Assembly: GCF_036322805.1 (NCBI RefSeq)
Contig: NZ_AP027272.1
Span: forward strand, 4,278,001 to 4,342,000
Origin: Planctobacterium marinum
GTDB taxonomy: Bacteria; Pseudomonadota; Gammaproteobacteria; Enterobacterales; Alteromonadaceae
Direction of reading: 5' to 3'
Length of the DNA: 64,000 nt
The notes under the pieces were generated by a model. It was given only the letters and a program-made list of their open reading frames with translations. It was not told the DNA's origin and ran no database searches. Positions 49,577 through 57,257 of the stretch are shown here, piece by piece. How positions within the stretch are numbered: position 1 is the first letter of the stretch; the number at the start of each line of letters is the position of its first letter. Both the position numbers and the translations under genes were made by a program.

Positions 49577-50800
49577 ATGGTTTATTACCCATTCATGAAA
49601 AATAAGGAGTTTAAGCAGAACAAGACATTTGTACGATTAAGCGCTAGGGTAATTCTACATTTGGATTCATCTACATCTGTACTTGTGAAAATTACCTACT
49701 TTAGCCAAACGCTTCTGCTTGTATTAACAATAATCCTATCTGTTCATGCCCTCAGTGAACCATTACCCGATTTACCTGAGCCTGTATCCAACAATGCAGT
49801 GGTGACAGTCGACACCGAGTCAGGCAGCTGGTTTATCACTTTTATGGGCCTGGCTGAAGGTAAGGATTGGCAGGATGTGCACAATAAAGTGTGGGCGCTC
49901 AAATCTGGCGATACTCGTTGGCAGGAAAAAACGCCCGTGCCCGCCACATTGCCATTAAAAGGCCGCCTGGCCAGTATCGCTGTAGCGCTTAATGGTAAGG
50001 CCTGGCTATTCGGTGGCTACACAGTTGCCGAAGATCACAGCGAAATCTCCAGTCCCGACAACTACAGCTACGATGTACTCACTGATAACTACACCAAACT
50101 GAAAGACATGCCGGTGCCTGTGGATGATGCCGTCGCGGTTACCTATCAAAATCGCTACATTTATCTTATTAGTGGCTGGCACAATGACGGCAACGTGAAT
50201 CTGGTGCAGATTTACGACACCAAAACCGATAGTTGGCAACAAGGTTCTCCTTATCCGGGTGCGCCGGTATTTGGTCATGCAGGTGGCATATTGGATGATC
50301 AAATATTGGTTTGCGATGGAGTCAAAGTAGTGCCGCAGCGCGCTAAAAGAAGAACCTTTGCCCCAGAATCGGCTTGTTACAAAGGTATCATCAATCCAAG
50401 TCACATCAACAAGATTGACTGGCAAATTGTCGCTCACCCAACCGGAAAGTCTCGCTATCGCATGGCAGCGAAAGGAGTTAAAACCCCATCCTTGGAAGGT
50501 GTGCTGTTTATCGGCGGCAGCGATAACCCCTACAACTACAATGGTGTGGGCTATAACGGCGAACCATCCGAACCTGATGAAATGATCTGGTTTTATCATT
50601 TCGATGAAAAACGTTGGCAACTGCTAGCCAACGACGACCCCACAATGGATCACCGTGGACTACTGGAATATGAAGCAGGCTTCTACATCATTGCGGGTAT
50701 GGGGAAAAACCAACAGGTACTTAATCGAATAACTCACTTTAATAAGCAGCAATTGCTGACTACTATTAGTGAAAACAAAAATAACTTGGGACAAGAATAA
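49577..50800 (+). CDS. Periplasmic Kelch-repeat protein (NanM/mutarotase-like)
   Basis: 407 codons as drawn, but a GTG at 49685 gives a much better start: V-K-I-T-Y-F then a hydrophobic run ending Val-His-Ala-Leu-Ser, a typical signal peptide. The mature part has five or six Kelch blades ('G-K-A-W-L-F-G-G-Y', 'R-Y-I-Y-L-I-S-G-W', 'D-S-W-Q-Q-G-S-P', 'F-Y-I-I-A-G-M-G') like the beta-propeller of N-acetylneuraminate epimerase. A sugar epimerase or binding role is inference. It is followed 5 bp later by a diguanylate cyclase, so it may be a sensor partner instead. Confidence 0.75.
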   Translation: MVYYPFMKNKEFKQNKTFVRLSARVILHLDSSTSVLVKITYFSQTLLLVLTIILSVHALSEPLPDLPEPVSNNAVVTVDTESGSWFITFMGLAEGKDWQDVHNKVWALKSGDTRWQEKTPVPATLPLKGRLASIAVALNGKAWLFGGYTVAEDHSEISSPDNYSYDVLTDNYTKLKDMPVPVDDAVAVTYQNRYIYLISGWHNDGNVNLVQIYDTKTDSWQQGSPYPGAPVFGHAGGILDDQILVCDGVKVVPQRAKRRTFAPESACYKGIINPSHINKIDWQIVAHPTGKSRYRMAAKGVKTPSLEGVLFIGGSDNPYNYNGVGYNGEPSEPDEMIWFYHFDEKRWQLLANDDPTMDHRGLLEYEAGFYIIAGMGKNQQVLNRITHFNKQQLLTTISENKNNLGQE

Positions 50801-50805
50801 CGGCA

Positions 50806-51951
50806 ATGAAGCCTGCAACAGATACCAATGAGCTAGAACTGGATTTCCAGCGCCGGGCGGATTTCGACTTTATCAAGCGGGCGCTGCCGGGGGTATATTT
50901 GTATTTATTTGCCTGGCCGGTGATATTTCTCTCTACCGGCTTCTCGCAAAAACACCCGGATGAAAGCATTCTATTTGGGGCGCTCTTTACCGTGGTTTGT
51001 CTGTTGCGGCTGGTGCATGGCAAAGCCACTGCCAAGCATTACGAACAGCACTACCACGTCTGGAATATCAGCCTGACTACCCTGTGTCTGACTCACGCAG
51101 GCACCTGGGGCGCACTATTTTATCTGGTCAATTTTGTACCTCATTACGCGGAATTATCCATATTAGTCAACCTGGTCACAGCCGGCATAGCCAGTGCTTC
51201 AGTGCAAAGTTTGATCACTAAATTCAAACTGACTTGTTGGTATATTTCCTTTCTGCTATTGCCTCTTTGTACCGGTACTCTGCTTACTGGTGAGCAATTT
51301 CAATTGTGCTTTATCGTTTTCATGTTCTGGCTATACCTGCTGCTGGTGGGAAGACGCTATCGACGGGAATATGAACGGGCATTTCGCATTGAAAAAACCC
51401 TGTCAGAAAAGCAAATTGAATTGCATCGGTTGAACCGTACCGATCCTTTAACCCAAGCCCACAACCGGCGCTATTTCAACGAACAGATAGATTTTTACTG
51501 GCAACATTGCGCAGAACAACGGACCCATCTCAATCTGGTGATGCTAGATATCGATCACTTCAAACGCATCAATGATGAATTTGGTCATCCAACTGGCGAC
51601 CAGTGCTTAAAACATTTTGTCTCTGTTATTTCTAACCTGACAGCCGGTAATTCAGCTGAGTTATTTCGTTATGGTGGTGAAGAGTTTGCCGTGTTATTAC
51701 CGAACGCGGATCCAGAAAAAGCGACTTTTTTTGCCGAACTGGCCAGAGATACACTGGAAAAATCACCACTAATATTGAAGCAAGATAGTATTAATATGAC
51801 CCTAAGCGCCGGAGTCTGTAGCGTCATTCCCGAGGCCTTTAAGTCCCAGGAATTATTGGTGGAACTGGCGGATCAGGCTCTATATAGTGCCAAAAGTGCC
51901 GGACGTAATTGTGTTCAGGCAAAACAATACGTAACAGACAAACTCAATTAA
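50806..51951 (+). CDS. Membrane-bound diguanylate cyclase (GGDEF)
   Basis: 381 residues. Six predicted TM helices within residues 25-190, then a linker and a GGDEF domain about 210-375. The active-site signature is R-Y-G-G-E-E-F near 290, the active 'GGEEF' variant, with 'D-I-D-H-F-K-R-I-N-D-E-F-G-H' upstream for metal and GTP. The allosteric I-site RxxD five residues before is absent (N-S-A-E-L-F). Makes cyclic di-GMP. Starts 5 bp after the Kelch gene. Confidence 0.93.
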   Translation: MKPATDTNELELDFQRRADFDFIKRALPGVYLYLFAWPVIFLSTGFSQKHPDESILFGALFTVVCLLRLVHGKATAKHYEQHYHVWNISLTTLCLTHAGTWGALFYLVNFVPHYAELSILVNLVTAGIASASVQSLITKFKLTCWYISFLLLPLCTGTLLTGEQFQLCFIVFMFWLYLLLVGRRYRREYERAFRIEKTLSEKQIELHRLNRTDPLTQAHNRRYFNEQIDFYWQHCAEQRTHLNLVMLDIDHFKRINDEFGHPTGDQCLKHFVSVISNLTAGNSAELFRYGGEEFAVLLPNADPEKATFFAELARDTLEKSPLILKQDSINMTLSAGVCSVIPEAFKSQELLVELADQALYSAKSAGRNCVQAKQYVTDKLN

Positions 51952-51962
51952 GGATGACGCCT

Positions 51963-52376
51963 GTGAGTACCCAGAAAAACATTGCCTTGGTGGCTCATGA
52001 TCATATGAAACCCGCACTGCTCAACTGGGCAGAAAAGCACAAACAAGAACTGGCGCAACACAAACTGGTGGGCACAGGGACTACCGGAGGCCTGGTGGCA
52101 GAAAAGCTCAACTTACCAGTAACCCGCTTTAAAAGTGGTCCACTGGGCGGCGATCAGCAAATCGGTGCCTTAATCGCAGAGCAAAAACTAGATCTGTTAG
52201 TGTTCTTTTGGGATCCCCTCAATCCCGCACCTCACGACCCCGATGTAAAAGCGCTACTGCGACTGTGCTCGGTATGGAATGTGCCAGTAGCCTGTAGCGA
52301 GGCCACTGCCGATCTCATTATCACCTCTACCTTGTTTAACGACCCAGACTATCAGCGCTTTATCCCCAGTTACTGA
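51963..52376 (+). CDS. mgsA: Methylglyoxal synthase
   Basis: 137 residues from a GTG with AAGGA eight bases upstream; the ATG at 51954 has its Shine-Dalgarno too close. Converts dihydroxyacetone phosphate to methylglyoxal, a phosphate-independent overflow from glycolysis. 'I-A-L-V-A-H-D-H-M-K', 'G-T-G-T-T-G', 'S-G-P-L-G-G-D-Q-Q-I-G' (with the catalytic Asp) and 'F-F-W-D-P-L-N-P-A-P-H-D-P-D-V' are diagnostic. Starts 11 bp after the GGDEF gene. Confidence 0.95.
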   Translation: MSTQKNIALVAHDHMKPALLNWAEKHKQELAQHKLVGTGTTGGLVAEKLNLPVTRFKSGPLGGDQQIGALIAEQKLDLLVFFWDPLNPAPHDPDVKALLRLCSVWNVPVACSEATADLIITSTLFNDPDYQRFIPSY

Positions 52377-52536
52377 GTTTCAGAATCTTTACACTCAGGT
52401 TACAAAATTTTACCTTGACTGGCATCGAGATAAACTATAATTAAAAAATACTGACACGTTTTTTGCGTTGAAACGTTCTATATAGGTATAACAAGCAAAC
52501 CAGGCTTGTTTGGCGATACTGAATTGGAGAGTAACG

Positions 52537-53091
52537 ATGAAAAAATTCCTACTGGCCACCATAACCACCGCCTTGTTCATCAGCACTAACAGCCATGCTG
52601 ACGAACAAGAAAATCTGGATAGAGTCGATGAATCCGAACGCGTAGCTGTTACCTGGGTAAACCCGAAAGAATATACCGACGTCAAACCTGCCAATGGTAT
52701 TCGCTCTCGCTTTCGCAACCGAACCCTGGAAACGCTGCATGAATACATGGACGAACTGGCCGCTGATTTACCCGAAGGACAGAAGCTCACTTTCAACGTC
52801 ACCGACCTGGATTTGGCAGGTCGAGTCTGGCCAGGCAGTTTTGTTGGCTTTGACACCACAGGTGATGTAAGGCTAATCAAACGCGTTGAAATCCCGCGTA
52901 TGGATTTCAGCTATGAACTGTTAGATAGCGATGGTAGCGTGCTTAAATCCGGCACCGAAGAACTCAAGGATATGGCCTTTATGGATGGTATATCCACAGC
53001 AAGGCGCGATGACCCGCTTAAATACGAGAAAAATATGCTGCGCGACTGGTTCAGAAAAGAGTTTAAGCAGGAACTACTAGCCAGTAATTAA
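52537..53091 (+). CDS. DUF3016 family secreted protein
   Basis: 184 residues from ATG 52537 with GGAGAG upstream. Signal peptide ends at Asn-Ser-His-Ala (about residue 19). The rest fits DUF3016: 'V-A-V-T-W-V-N-P-K-E-Y-T-D', 'L-P-E-G-Q-K-L-T-F-N-V-T-D-L-D-L-A-G' and a basic C-terminus. Periplasmic, function unknown. A terminator follows directly, so it is a single-gene unit. Confidence 0.85.
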   Translation: MKKFLLATITTALFISTNSHADEQENLDRVDESERVAVTWVNPKEYTDVKPANGIRSRFRNRTLETLHEYMDELAADLPEGQKLTFNVTDLDLAGRVWPGSFVGFDTTGDVRLIKRVEIPRMDFSYELLDSDGSVLKSGTEELKDMAFMDGISTARRDDPLKYEKNMLRDWFRKEFKQELLASN

Positions 53092-53111
53092 GGCGCTAAT
53101 AACACATTGTG

Positions 53112-53138
53112 AAAGCGGGACATAAGTTCCGCTTTTTT
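53112..53138 (+). terminator. Terminator of the DUF3016 gene
   Basis: AAAGCGG ... CCGCTTT followed by TTT, 20 bp after the stop. It also lies at the stop of the convergent hydrolase gene. Confidence 0.85.
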
Positions 53139-54186
53139 ATTGGCTGTTTCTGTTGGCTGTTTTCATTCGATATTTCGCAACCATAGATTGAATTACTGAA
53201 TCGACTTTCTCTGGTGATTGGAATTGAATATAATGACGCGTGTTTTTAAACGTCAACAGCTCTGCATCGGAAGACCAGTTAGCTTTGTCCTGATGCATTC
53301 GAGTTTGTTCTTTAAATATGCTTTCCAGGCTTTCTCTACTCAAAGCAATCTTTTTTAACTCAGAATCTGAAATCGCTGAAATATCGAGATGAGCATCGAT
53401 TGCAATGAGCGGAATATCACCGATATATTTATTAAGTCCAAGTTGATGCAATATATCAGTAAGCGCCTTGACCTCAGACTGGAGAGCTAAAAACGATTTA
53501 GGTCGGAAGCCTTCGATTATTTTATGTTCGGTCGCAGACCAATCAACTTCAGGTTCATGATGCTCAGTATATTTTGAAGTAATTCTTAATAGTCCTAAAT
53601 TCTTCAAAATTGGCTCAGACCAAATTAAAAGGTTGTCTTCAAGATCTTCGACCCATTCAGCAGAGAAGTGACCGTCAAGATTACTTTCGAGATCTGGATG
53701 CGAAGAATCAATAAGAATGATCCCTGCAACGAGAGATGGGTATTTGTTAGCAAATAAAGTTGCATACGCTCCACCTAACGAATGTCCAACCAACAGGTAT
53801 GGGGCAGATTCACCAGAGGCATCAAGAAGTGAACTTAATTCATCAATAACTCGATTGCTAAACTCTTGATTTAATAATCGAGGCTCACTCCACATAATAC
53901 CGGACCTATCATATGCGCAAGCACGAGTGTACATACCTACTCTGCTAAGAACTCTGTTCCACGACATACTTCCATAACTATCCATTCCAGACTCAAAAAT
54001 AACTGTTGGACTTCCTGTACCAGTACAATGGATATGCATTTTGTGGTCGCCAATATCAACAACTTTCCCCGGTGCAGGGAACTTCTTTCGAAGGCTATTG
54101 CTGGATATCTGCTCGTAAATAACTCCGACTAAGATCAAAATGGTGGCTATTGGAAGAAGCAGTTTTGCACTGAATAGTCTATTCAT
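53137..54186 (-). CDS. Membrane-anchored alpha/beta hydrolase
   Basis: 349 residues from the ATG at 54184-54186 (GTG 12 bases earlier possible). One N-terminal TM helix (about 8-26), then the hydrolase fold: 'V-I-F-E-S-G-M-D-S-Y-G', 'Y-D-R-S-G-I-M-W-S', nucleophile elbow 'G-H-S-L-G-G-A-Y' near residue 137, acidic residue in 'I-D-S-S-H-P-D' and a late His in 'K-N-T-R-H-Y-I-Q'. Substrate unknown. The poor ribosome site and the repeat upstream are consistent with a recently acquired region. Confidence 0.8.
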   Translation of the reverse strand: MNRLFSAKLLLPIATILILVGVIYEQISSNSLRKKFPAPGKVVDIGDHKMHIHCTGTGSPTVIFESGMDSYGSMSWNRVLSRVGMYTRACAYDRSGIMWSEPRLLNQEFSNRVIDELSSLLDASGESAPYLLVGHSLGGAYATLFANKYPSLVAGIILIDSSHPDLESNLDGHFSAEWVEDLEDNLLIWSEPILKNLGLLRITSKYTEHHEPEVDWSATEHKIIEGFRPKSFLALQSEVKALTDILHQLGLNKYIGDIPLIAIDAHLDISAISDSELKKIALSRESLESIFKEQTRMHQDKANWSSDAELLTFKNTRHYIQFQSPEKVDSVIQSMVAKYRMKTANRNSQ

Positions 54187-54275
54187 TTTTTGAAGCACGG
54201 CAGTTTCATTTCCAATGATATATGAACATTATCGCGACACGCATAATAAAATCTACAAATACTGCTCTGCTGTAT

Positions 54276-54478
54276 AGTTCGGAGACCATATGAATCTTGC
54301 CCATGTGCGAGATAAAGTGAAACTGAAGAGCCCCCCTGAGAGAGGGACAACAGGGATGTTGTCTCAGGCAATGCTGGCGCAGGGACGCACCATCATTGCC
54401 GGTATTTCAGGTTCTTCAGTTGCGGCTTATGTTGTCTCGCGCCTTGGGCAAAAGGGGGTTTCAGGGGATCGCCCCTGA
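54276..54478 (+). repeat. 203-bp dispersed repeat, copy B
   Basis: Same length as copy A at 2926-3128 and gap-free. Its terminal stem is TCAGGGG, ATCG, CCCCTGA: relative to copy A's TTAGGGG/CCCCTAA both bases of one pair have changed (T-A to C-G), preserving the stem. It sits between the hydrolase and the ccdAB-type genes. Confidence 0.75.
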
Positions 54479-54585
54479 GAAACAAGTACATCACTATACT
54501 GGAGTTAATGAATCGCAGGTTGTTAATTAAGGAATTTACCGGGACTCCCATCATATGACCTATACATACCGAGACTACAATTCAT

Positions 54586-54614
54586 TTGTGATGCGCATTA
54601 ATTACGCGCATAAT
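54586..54614 (+). promoter_or_regulatory. Promoter and operator of the ccdAB-type pair
   Basis: TTGTGA (54586-54591), 17 bp, CATAAT (54609-54614) is a reasonable sigma-70 promoter. The inverted repeat ATGCGC, nine bases, GCGCAT (54591-54611) fills the spacer, the expected position for repression by the antitoxin or the complex. The ccdA start is 33 bp further on. Confidence 0.55.
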
Positions 54615-54647
54615 TGGTAACAGGCGTGTCAACAATAACAGATCCCC

Positions 54648-54878
54648 ATGCGACAAAAAGTTTCTTGCAATACAACAATCAATCGCAATCTTTTGAATGA
54701 AGCAAAAAGCCTTGATATCAAACTGTCAGAAGTGTTTGAGAATGCCTTGTCGCATGCCGTGGCAGAAAAACGAAAAGAACGTTGGCTGTCCCAAAACTCT
54801 GATGCAATTACTCAACATAACGATGAAATCAAAAAGTCAGGTACATTTTCAGAAATGATTGGGCAGTTAGATGATTAA
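54648..54878 (+). CDS. ccdA: CcdA-family antitoxin
   Basis: 76 residues. N-terminal ribbon-helix-helix-like segment ('V-S-C-N-T-T-I-N-R-N-L-L-N-E-A-K-S-L-D-I-K-L-S-E-V-F-E-N-A-L') for DNA binding, then 'R-W-L-S-Q-N-S-D-A-I-T-Q-H-N-D-E-I-K-K-S-G-T-F', the conserved CcdA C-terminus that wraps the toxin. The toxin gene overlaps the last 8 bp, so the two are co-translated. Confidence 0.85.
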   Translation: MRQKVSCNTTINRNLLNEAKSLDIKLSEVFENALSHAVAEKRKERWLSQNSDAITQHNDEIKKSGTFSEMIGQLDD

Positions 54879-55167
54879 GCAATTCACAGTCTGCGCTTAT
54901 TCGTCATCACTTGTGGTTGTGCTCACAAACACTGTTTTCAATGACGTCGAAAGTATCTTAATTGCACCAATCAAATCCTCTGGAAGCAGACAGTTGGTTC
55001 AGGACTTACAAATACCCTGTAACATAGATAACCAACACTACTTTGTTGATTTATTGGACATAGCAACAGTTTCGAAACGATTTCTCAAAGCCAAGAAAAA
55101 TTCAGACCTGTCTCACCTTAGAGATCCCATCAAAGCAGGCATAGATCTTTTGATTGATGGATTTTAG
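54871..55167 (+). CDS. ccdB: CcdB-family toxin
   Basis: 98 residues, near the 101 of F-plasmid CcdB. Beta-rich start ('F-T-V-C-A-Y'), 'D-L-Q-I-P-C-N-I-D-N-Q-H-Y-F-V-D-L-L-D' and a C-terminal helix ending 'L-I-D-G-F'. CcdB poisons DNA gyrase. The terminal Trp-Gly-Ile that F-CcdB needs for gyrase poisoning is Asp-Gly-Phe here, so activity or target may differ. Chromosomal location next to a repeat suggests acquisition. Confidence 0.8.
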   Translation: MIKQFTVCAYSSSLVVVLTNTVFNDVESILIAPIKSSGSRQLVQDLQIPCNIDNQHYFVDLLDIATVSKRFLKAKKNSDLSHLRDPIKAGIDLLIDGF

Positions 55168-55175
55168 CTTACATG

Positions 55176-55904
55176 TCACTGTTCTTGTTTGCTTACAAGT
55201 GTTTCCAATTCCTCTTCCATTTTTTCGATCGCATCAATCCAAAAAGGGACATCAAAAGGATTTCCTTCAGGCTTTTCCTGATATGAAAAGTGGTTATGAT
55301 TTGGGGTCAGCATTGCCCAAAATTGAGATTCAAACTCTTCACTATGAAATTCCAGGTTGCCCTTTTTCTTTTCAATTTCAAAAAAGGCCAGCCGGGCATC
55401 AGCGGACTCCAGGCCTGCCTGTTGGAATACGATACCACCACCGTAAGTTTCATATAGGGATTTATTGATCTTCCAGTTCTTAACAAAACCGTTGGCCATA
55501 TCATTCATGAATTTATCCATGTGAATATCATCTTTGGCTTCTACTTCTTTTTGCCATTGCTGTTGCATTTCTACGAGTATTTTCTTTTGCTTTAACTCTT
55601 CAGAAGAAAGGGAACGTGTAGCTTCAATCTTCATTAACTCAGCTAATTTCAACTCGTCTTTTTTGCGATGTATTTCTTTGGAAAGTTTTCCAAATGCCTT
55701 GAATTGTGATAACTCTTCCTCAGAGGGCAGCAATTTATTTTGCTCTGCATAATGATTTAAAAGCGTTCCAAAGATCTGCTTGTTCGCCTCTTTTTCACTG
55801 GTCGTTACAACCTGCTGCTCAAGCACAGTCGCATAATGCACTTGCTCTTGGGCGAAGATGGAAAAAGACAAAAACAGAAAAAATAAAACGGCAAGAGGTC
55901 GCAT
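55176..55904 (-). CDS. Secreted helical protein of unknown function
   Basis: 242 residues. Signal peptide ends after Phe-Ala-Gln (about residue 19). The mature protein is mostly charged helix with Lys/Glu-rich segments ('E-I-H-R-K-K-D-E-L-K-L-A-E-L-M-K', 'S-L-S-S-E-E-L-K-Q-K-K-I') followed by a more globular aromatic-rich C-terminus ('Y-G-G-G-I-V-F-Q-Q-A-G'). A periplasmic chaperone-like fold is possible, but I recognise no family. It converges with ccdB, 8 bp apart. Confidence 0.65.
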   Translation of the reverse strand: MRPLAVLFFLFLSFSIFAQEQVHYATVLEQQVVTTSEKEANKQIFGTLLNHYAEQNKLLPSEEELSQFKAFGKLSKEIHRKKDELKLAELMKIEATRSLSSEELKQKKILVEMQQQWQKEVEAKDDIHMDKFMNDMANGFVKNWKINKSLYETYGGGIVFQQAGLESADARLAFFEIEKKKGNLEFHSEEFESQFWAMLTPNHNHFSYQEKPEGNPFDVPFWIDAIEKMEEELETLVSKQEQ

Positions 55905-56005
55905 AGAATCAAATCCTTTTGTATGGCTGCATCAAATATGACTATAACTCAGCCAAGACTAAACACTCAACTTTAACGAGTACTTTTTCACCCTCCAAAA
56001 AGAGA

Positions 56006-56470
56006 TTACAAAAGACTTTGAATGGAGCGATACACTTCAGCGGCGCGTTCTGCAGGAATATTGTTTTTCTGGGCACTGCCCTCGCTGCTGGCCACCCGCA
56101 CGAAACCTGAGTTGTCGGTCTCAGATTCTGTTTCCTGATCATCATTATCGCTTTGCGATTCTTCTCTGGCTTGTGCCAGGCGCTCACTCAGTGACTGCTG
56201 GTTAGCTTCATTCTGTTGCAGAATACGGGCTTGAGGAGAAAGCTCCACCTCAGGCTGATTAGCCTGACCAATACCAAAGGCGTTAACGGGCTGCTCCGCG
56301 AGGTTATCTTGCTGAAACCCAGCATTGAGCGCGGAGCTTTGAGAAGAGTTTAAAGAAGGTGCACGCGAGGAATTACCGATACCAAACGTATCAGTATTAA
56401 GCAAATCGCTGGCTGTCGTGGTACGACGAAAACCCGCGTTCAAAATGTTGGTTGTAGTGGAAATTTCCAT
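56006..56470 (-). CDS. Low-complexity protein with an internal duplication
   Basis: 154 residues, family not recognised. Begins M-E-I-S, as does the YjfB-like protein at 57062. Two related units follow: 'L-N-A-G-F-R-R-T' ... 'F-G-I-G-N' (about 10-33) and 'L-N-A-G-F-Q-Q-D' ... 'F-G-I-G-Q' (about 48-70). The rest is acidic, Gln/Ser/Glu-rich and probably disordered, ending in a helical 'A-A-E-V-Y-R-S-I-Q-S'. No signal peptide. It may belong with the motility-linked genes beside it. Confidence 0.55.
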   Translation of the reverse strand: MEISTTTNILNAGFRRTTTASDLLNTDTFGIGNSSRAPSLNSSQSSALNAGFQQDNLAEQPVNAFGIGQANQPEVELSPQARILQQNEANQQSLSERLAQAREESQSDNDDQETESETDNSGFVRVASSEGSAQKNNIPAERAAEVYRSIQSLL

Positions 56471-56566
56471 AACAACACCAATTACCTGTAACTACCCCTC
56501 ACAGATAATTATGGTACTTTTTGCTTAAAAAACAAGCTTTATACGGCAGTCGACAGCCTTAACTCG

Positions 56567-56884
56567 TTAACTTTCAGCCAAAACACCTTTAAATTGCGCC
56601 AAAGTCACGAACAACGACTCCATTTTCTTTACCACTGCCGATAACGCAGCGGTTTTATCGGCCTCTGCGCCCATGGCTTGCATATCACTGATGTCATTGC
56701 TCAGTTCGGCGATATAAGGGGCAAATCGCTCACTAGTTACTGTAAATCCGGCGTCTGCTGGAAATATGGCTTTGTGTTTTGCTTTGCCTTGACTGCTTAG
56801 TTGATCAAGCGCACTGTCGGCATCTACAGCCCGGCGATACAAGACCTGCAGATTTTCATTTAACTTCTCTAATACTGCGTCCAT
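56567..56884 (-). CDS. Small helical protein of unknown function
   Basis: 105 residues, predicted all-helical and acidic, no TM or signal peptide. Contains 'V-L-Y-R-R-A-V-D-A-D-S-A-L-D-Q-L' and a C-terminal 'K-K-M-E-S-L-F-V-T-L-A-Q-F-K'. It shares a 177-bp divergent promoter region with the YjfB-family gene. No family recognised. Confidence 0.5.
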   Translation of the reverse strand: MDAVLEKLNENLQVLYRRAVDADSALDQLSSQGKAKHKAIFPADAGFTVTSERFAPYIAELSNDISDMQAMGAEADKTAALSAVVKKMESLFVTLAQFKGVLAES

Positions 56885-56918
56885 TAAAATACCTGAAAAT
56901 TTTTTCCAAAAAAATGTC

Positions 56919-56945
56919 TAAAGGATAGTCAACTTTTGCCGATAC
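56919..56945 (+). promoter_or_regulatory. Sigma-28 (FliA) promoter of the YjfB-family gene
   Basis: TAAA, exactly 15 bases, GCCGATAC matches the FliA consensus TAAA-N15-GCCGATAA at 11 of 12 positions. The YjfB-family start is 116 bp downstream on the same strand, which puts the gene in the late flagellar regulon. Confidence 0.7.
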
Positions 56946-57061
56946 CCTATCGAAGGCGGGCAATTCTGCCTGCTTTTTAATCCGGCGACAAGGCTATCAG
57001 CTTAACTACCCCTCAAATTGTAAAGCGGGTGCCGAGACGTCACAACTATTAGGAACTAGGT

Positions 57062-57250
57062 ATGGAAATTTCAGGAAACTCTGGAAACTCCGGTGTGTCT
57101 TCGCTAGAACTCAAGGGCTTGCAGCTGTCGAAAGACCAGCAGGAAGCAGAGGGCGCGCAGACACTTCAGCTGCTGGACTCAGCCGCTGGCGTACCGAGTG
57201 GCCCATCAGGTGATGTGGCAAAAGGCGGAAATATTGATACTTTCGCTTAA
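57062..57250 (+). CDS. YjfB-family putative motility protein
   Basis: 62 residues with AGGAACTAGG before ATG 57062. Begins M-E-I-S and ends 'G-G-N-I-D-T-F-A', the two landmarks of the YjfB motility family (M-D-I-S ... G-x-N-I-D-x-x-A), with a helical 'K-D-Q-Q-E-A-E-G-A-Q-T-L-Q-L-L' in the middle. Function in motility is suggested by flagellar-regulon membership in other bacteria, and the FliA promoter here agrees. Confidence 0.7.
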   Translation: MEISGNSGNSGVSSLELKGLQLSKDQQEAEGAQTLQLLDSAAGVPSGPSGDVAKGGNIDTFA

Positions 57251-57257
57251 TGCAACA

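Noticed and set aside
50006-50620. 204-codon ORF antisense to the Kelch gene
   Set aside because: Shadow of a conserved Kelch coding region.
54290-54478. 62-codon ORF as a small protein
   Set aside because: It is copy B of the same repeat; its 'stop' is part of the terminal palindrome.
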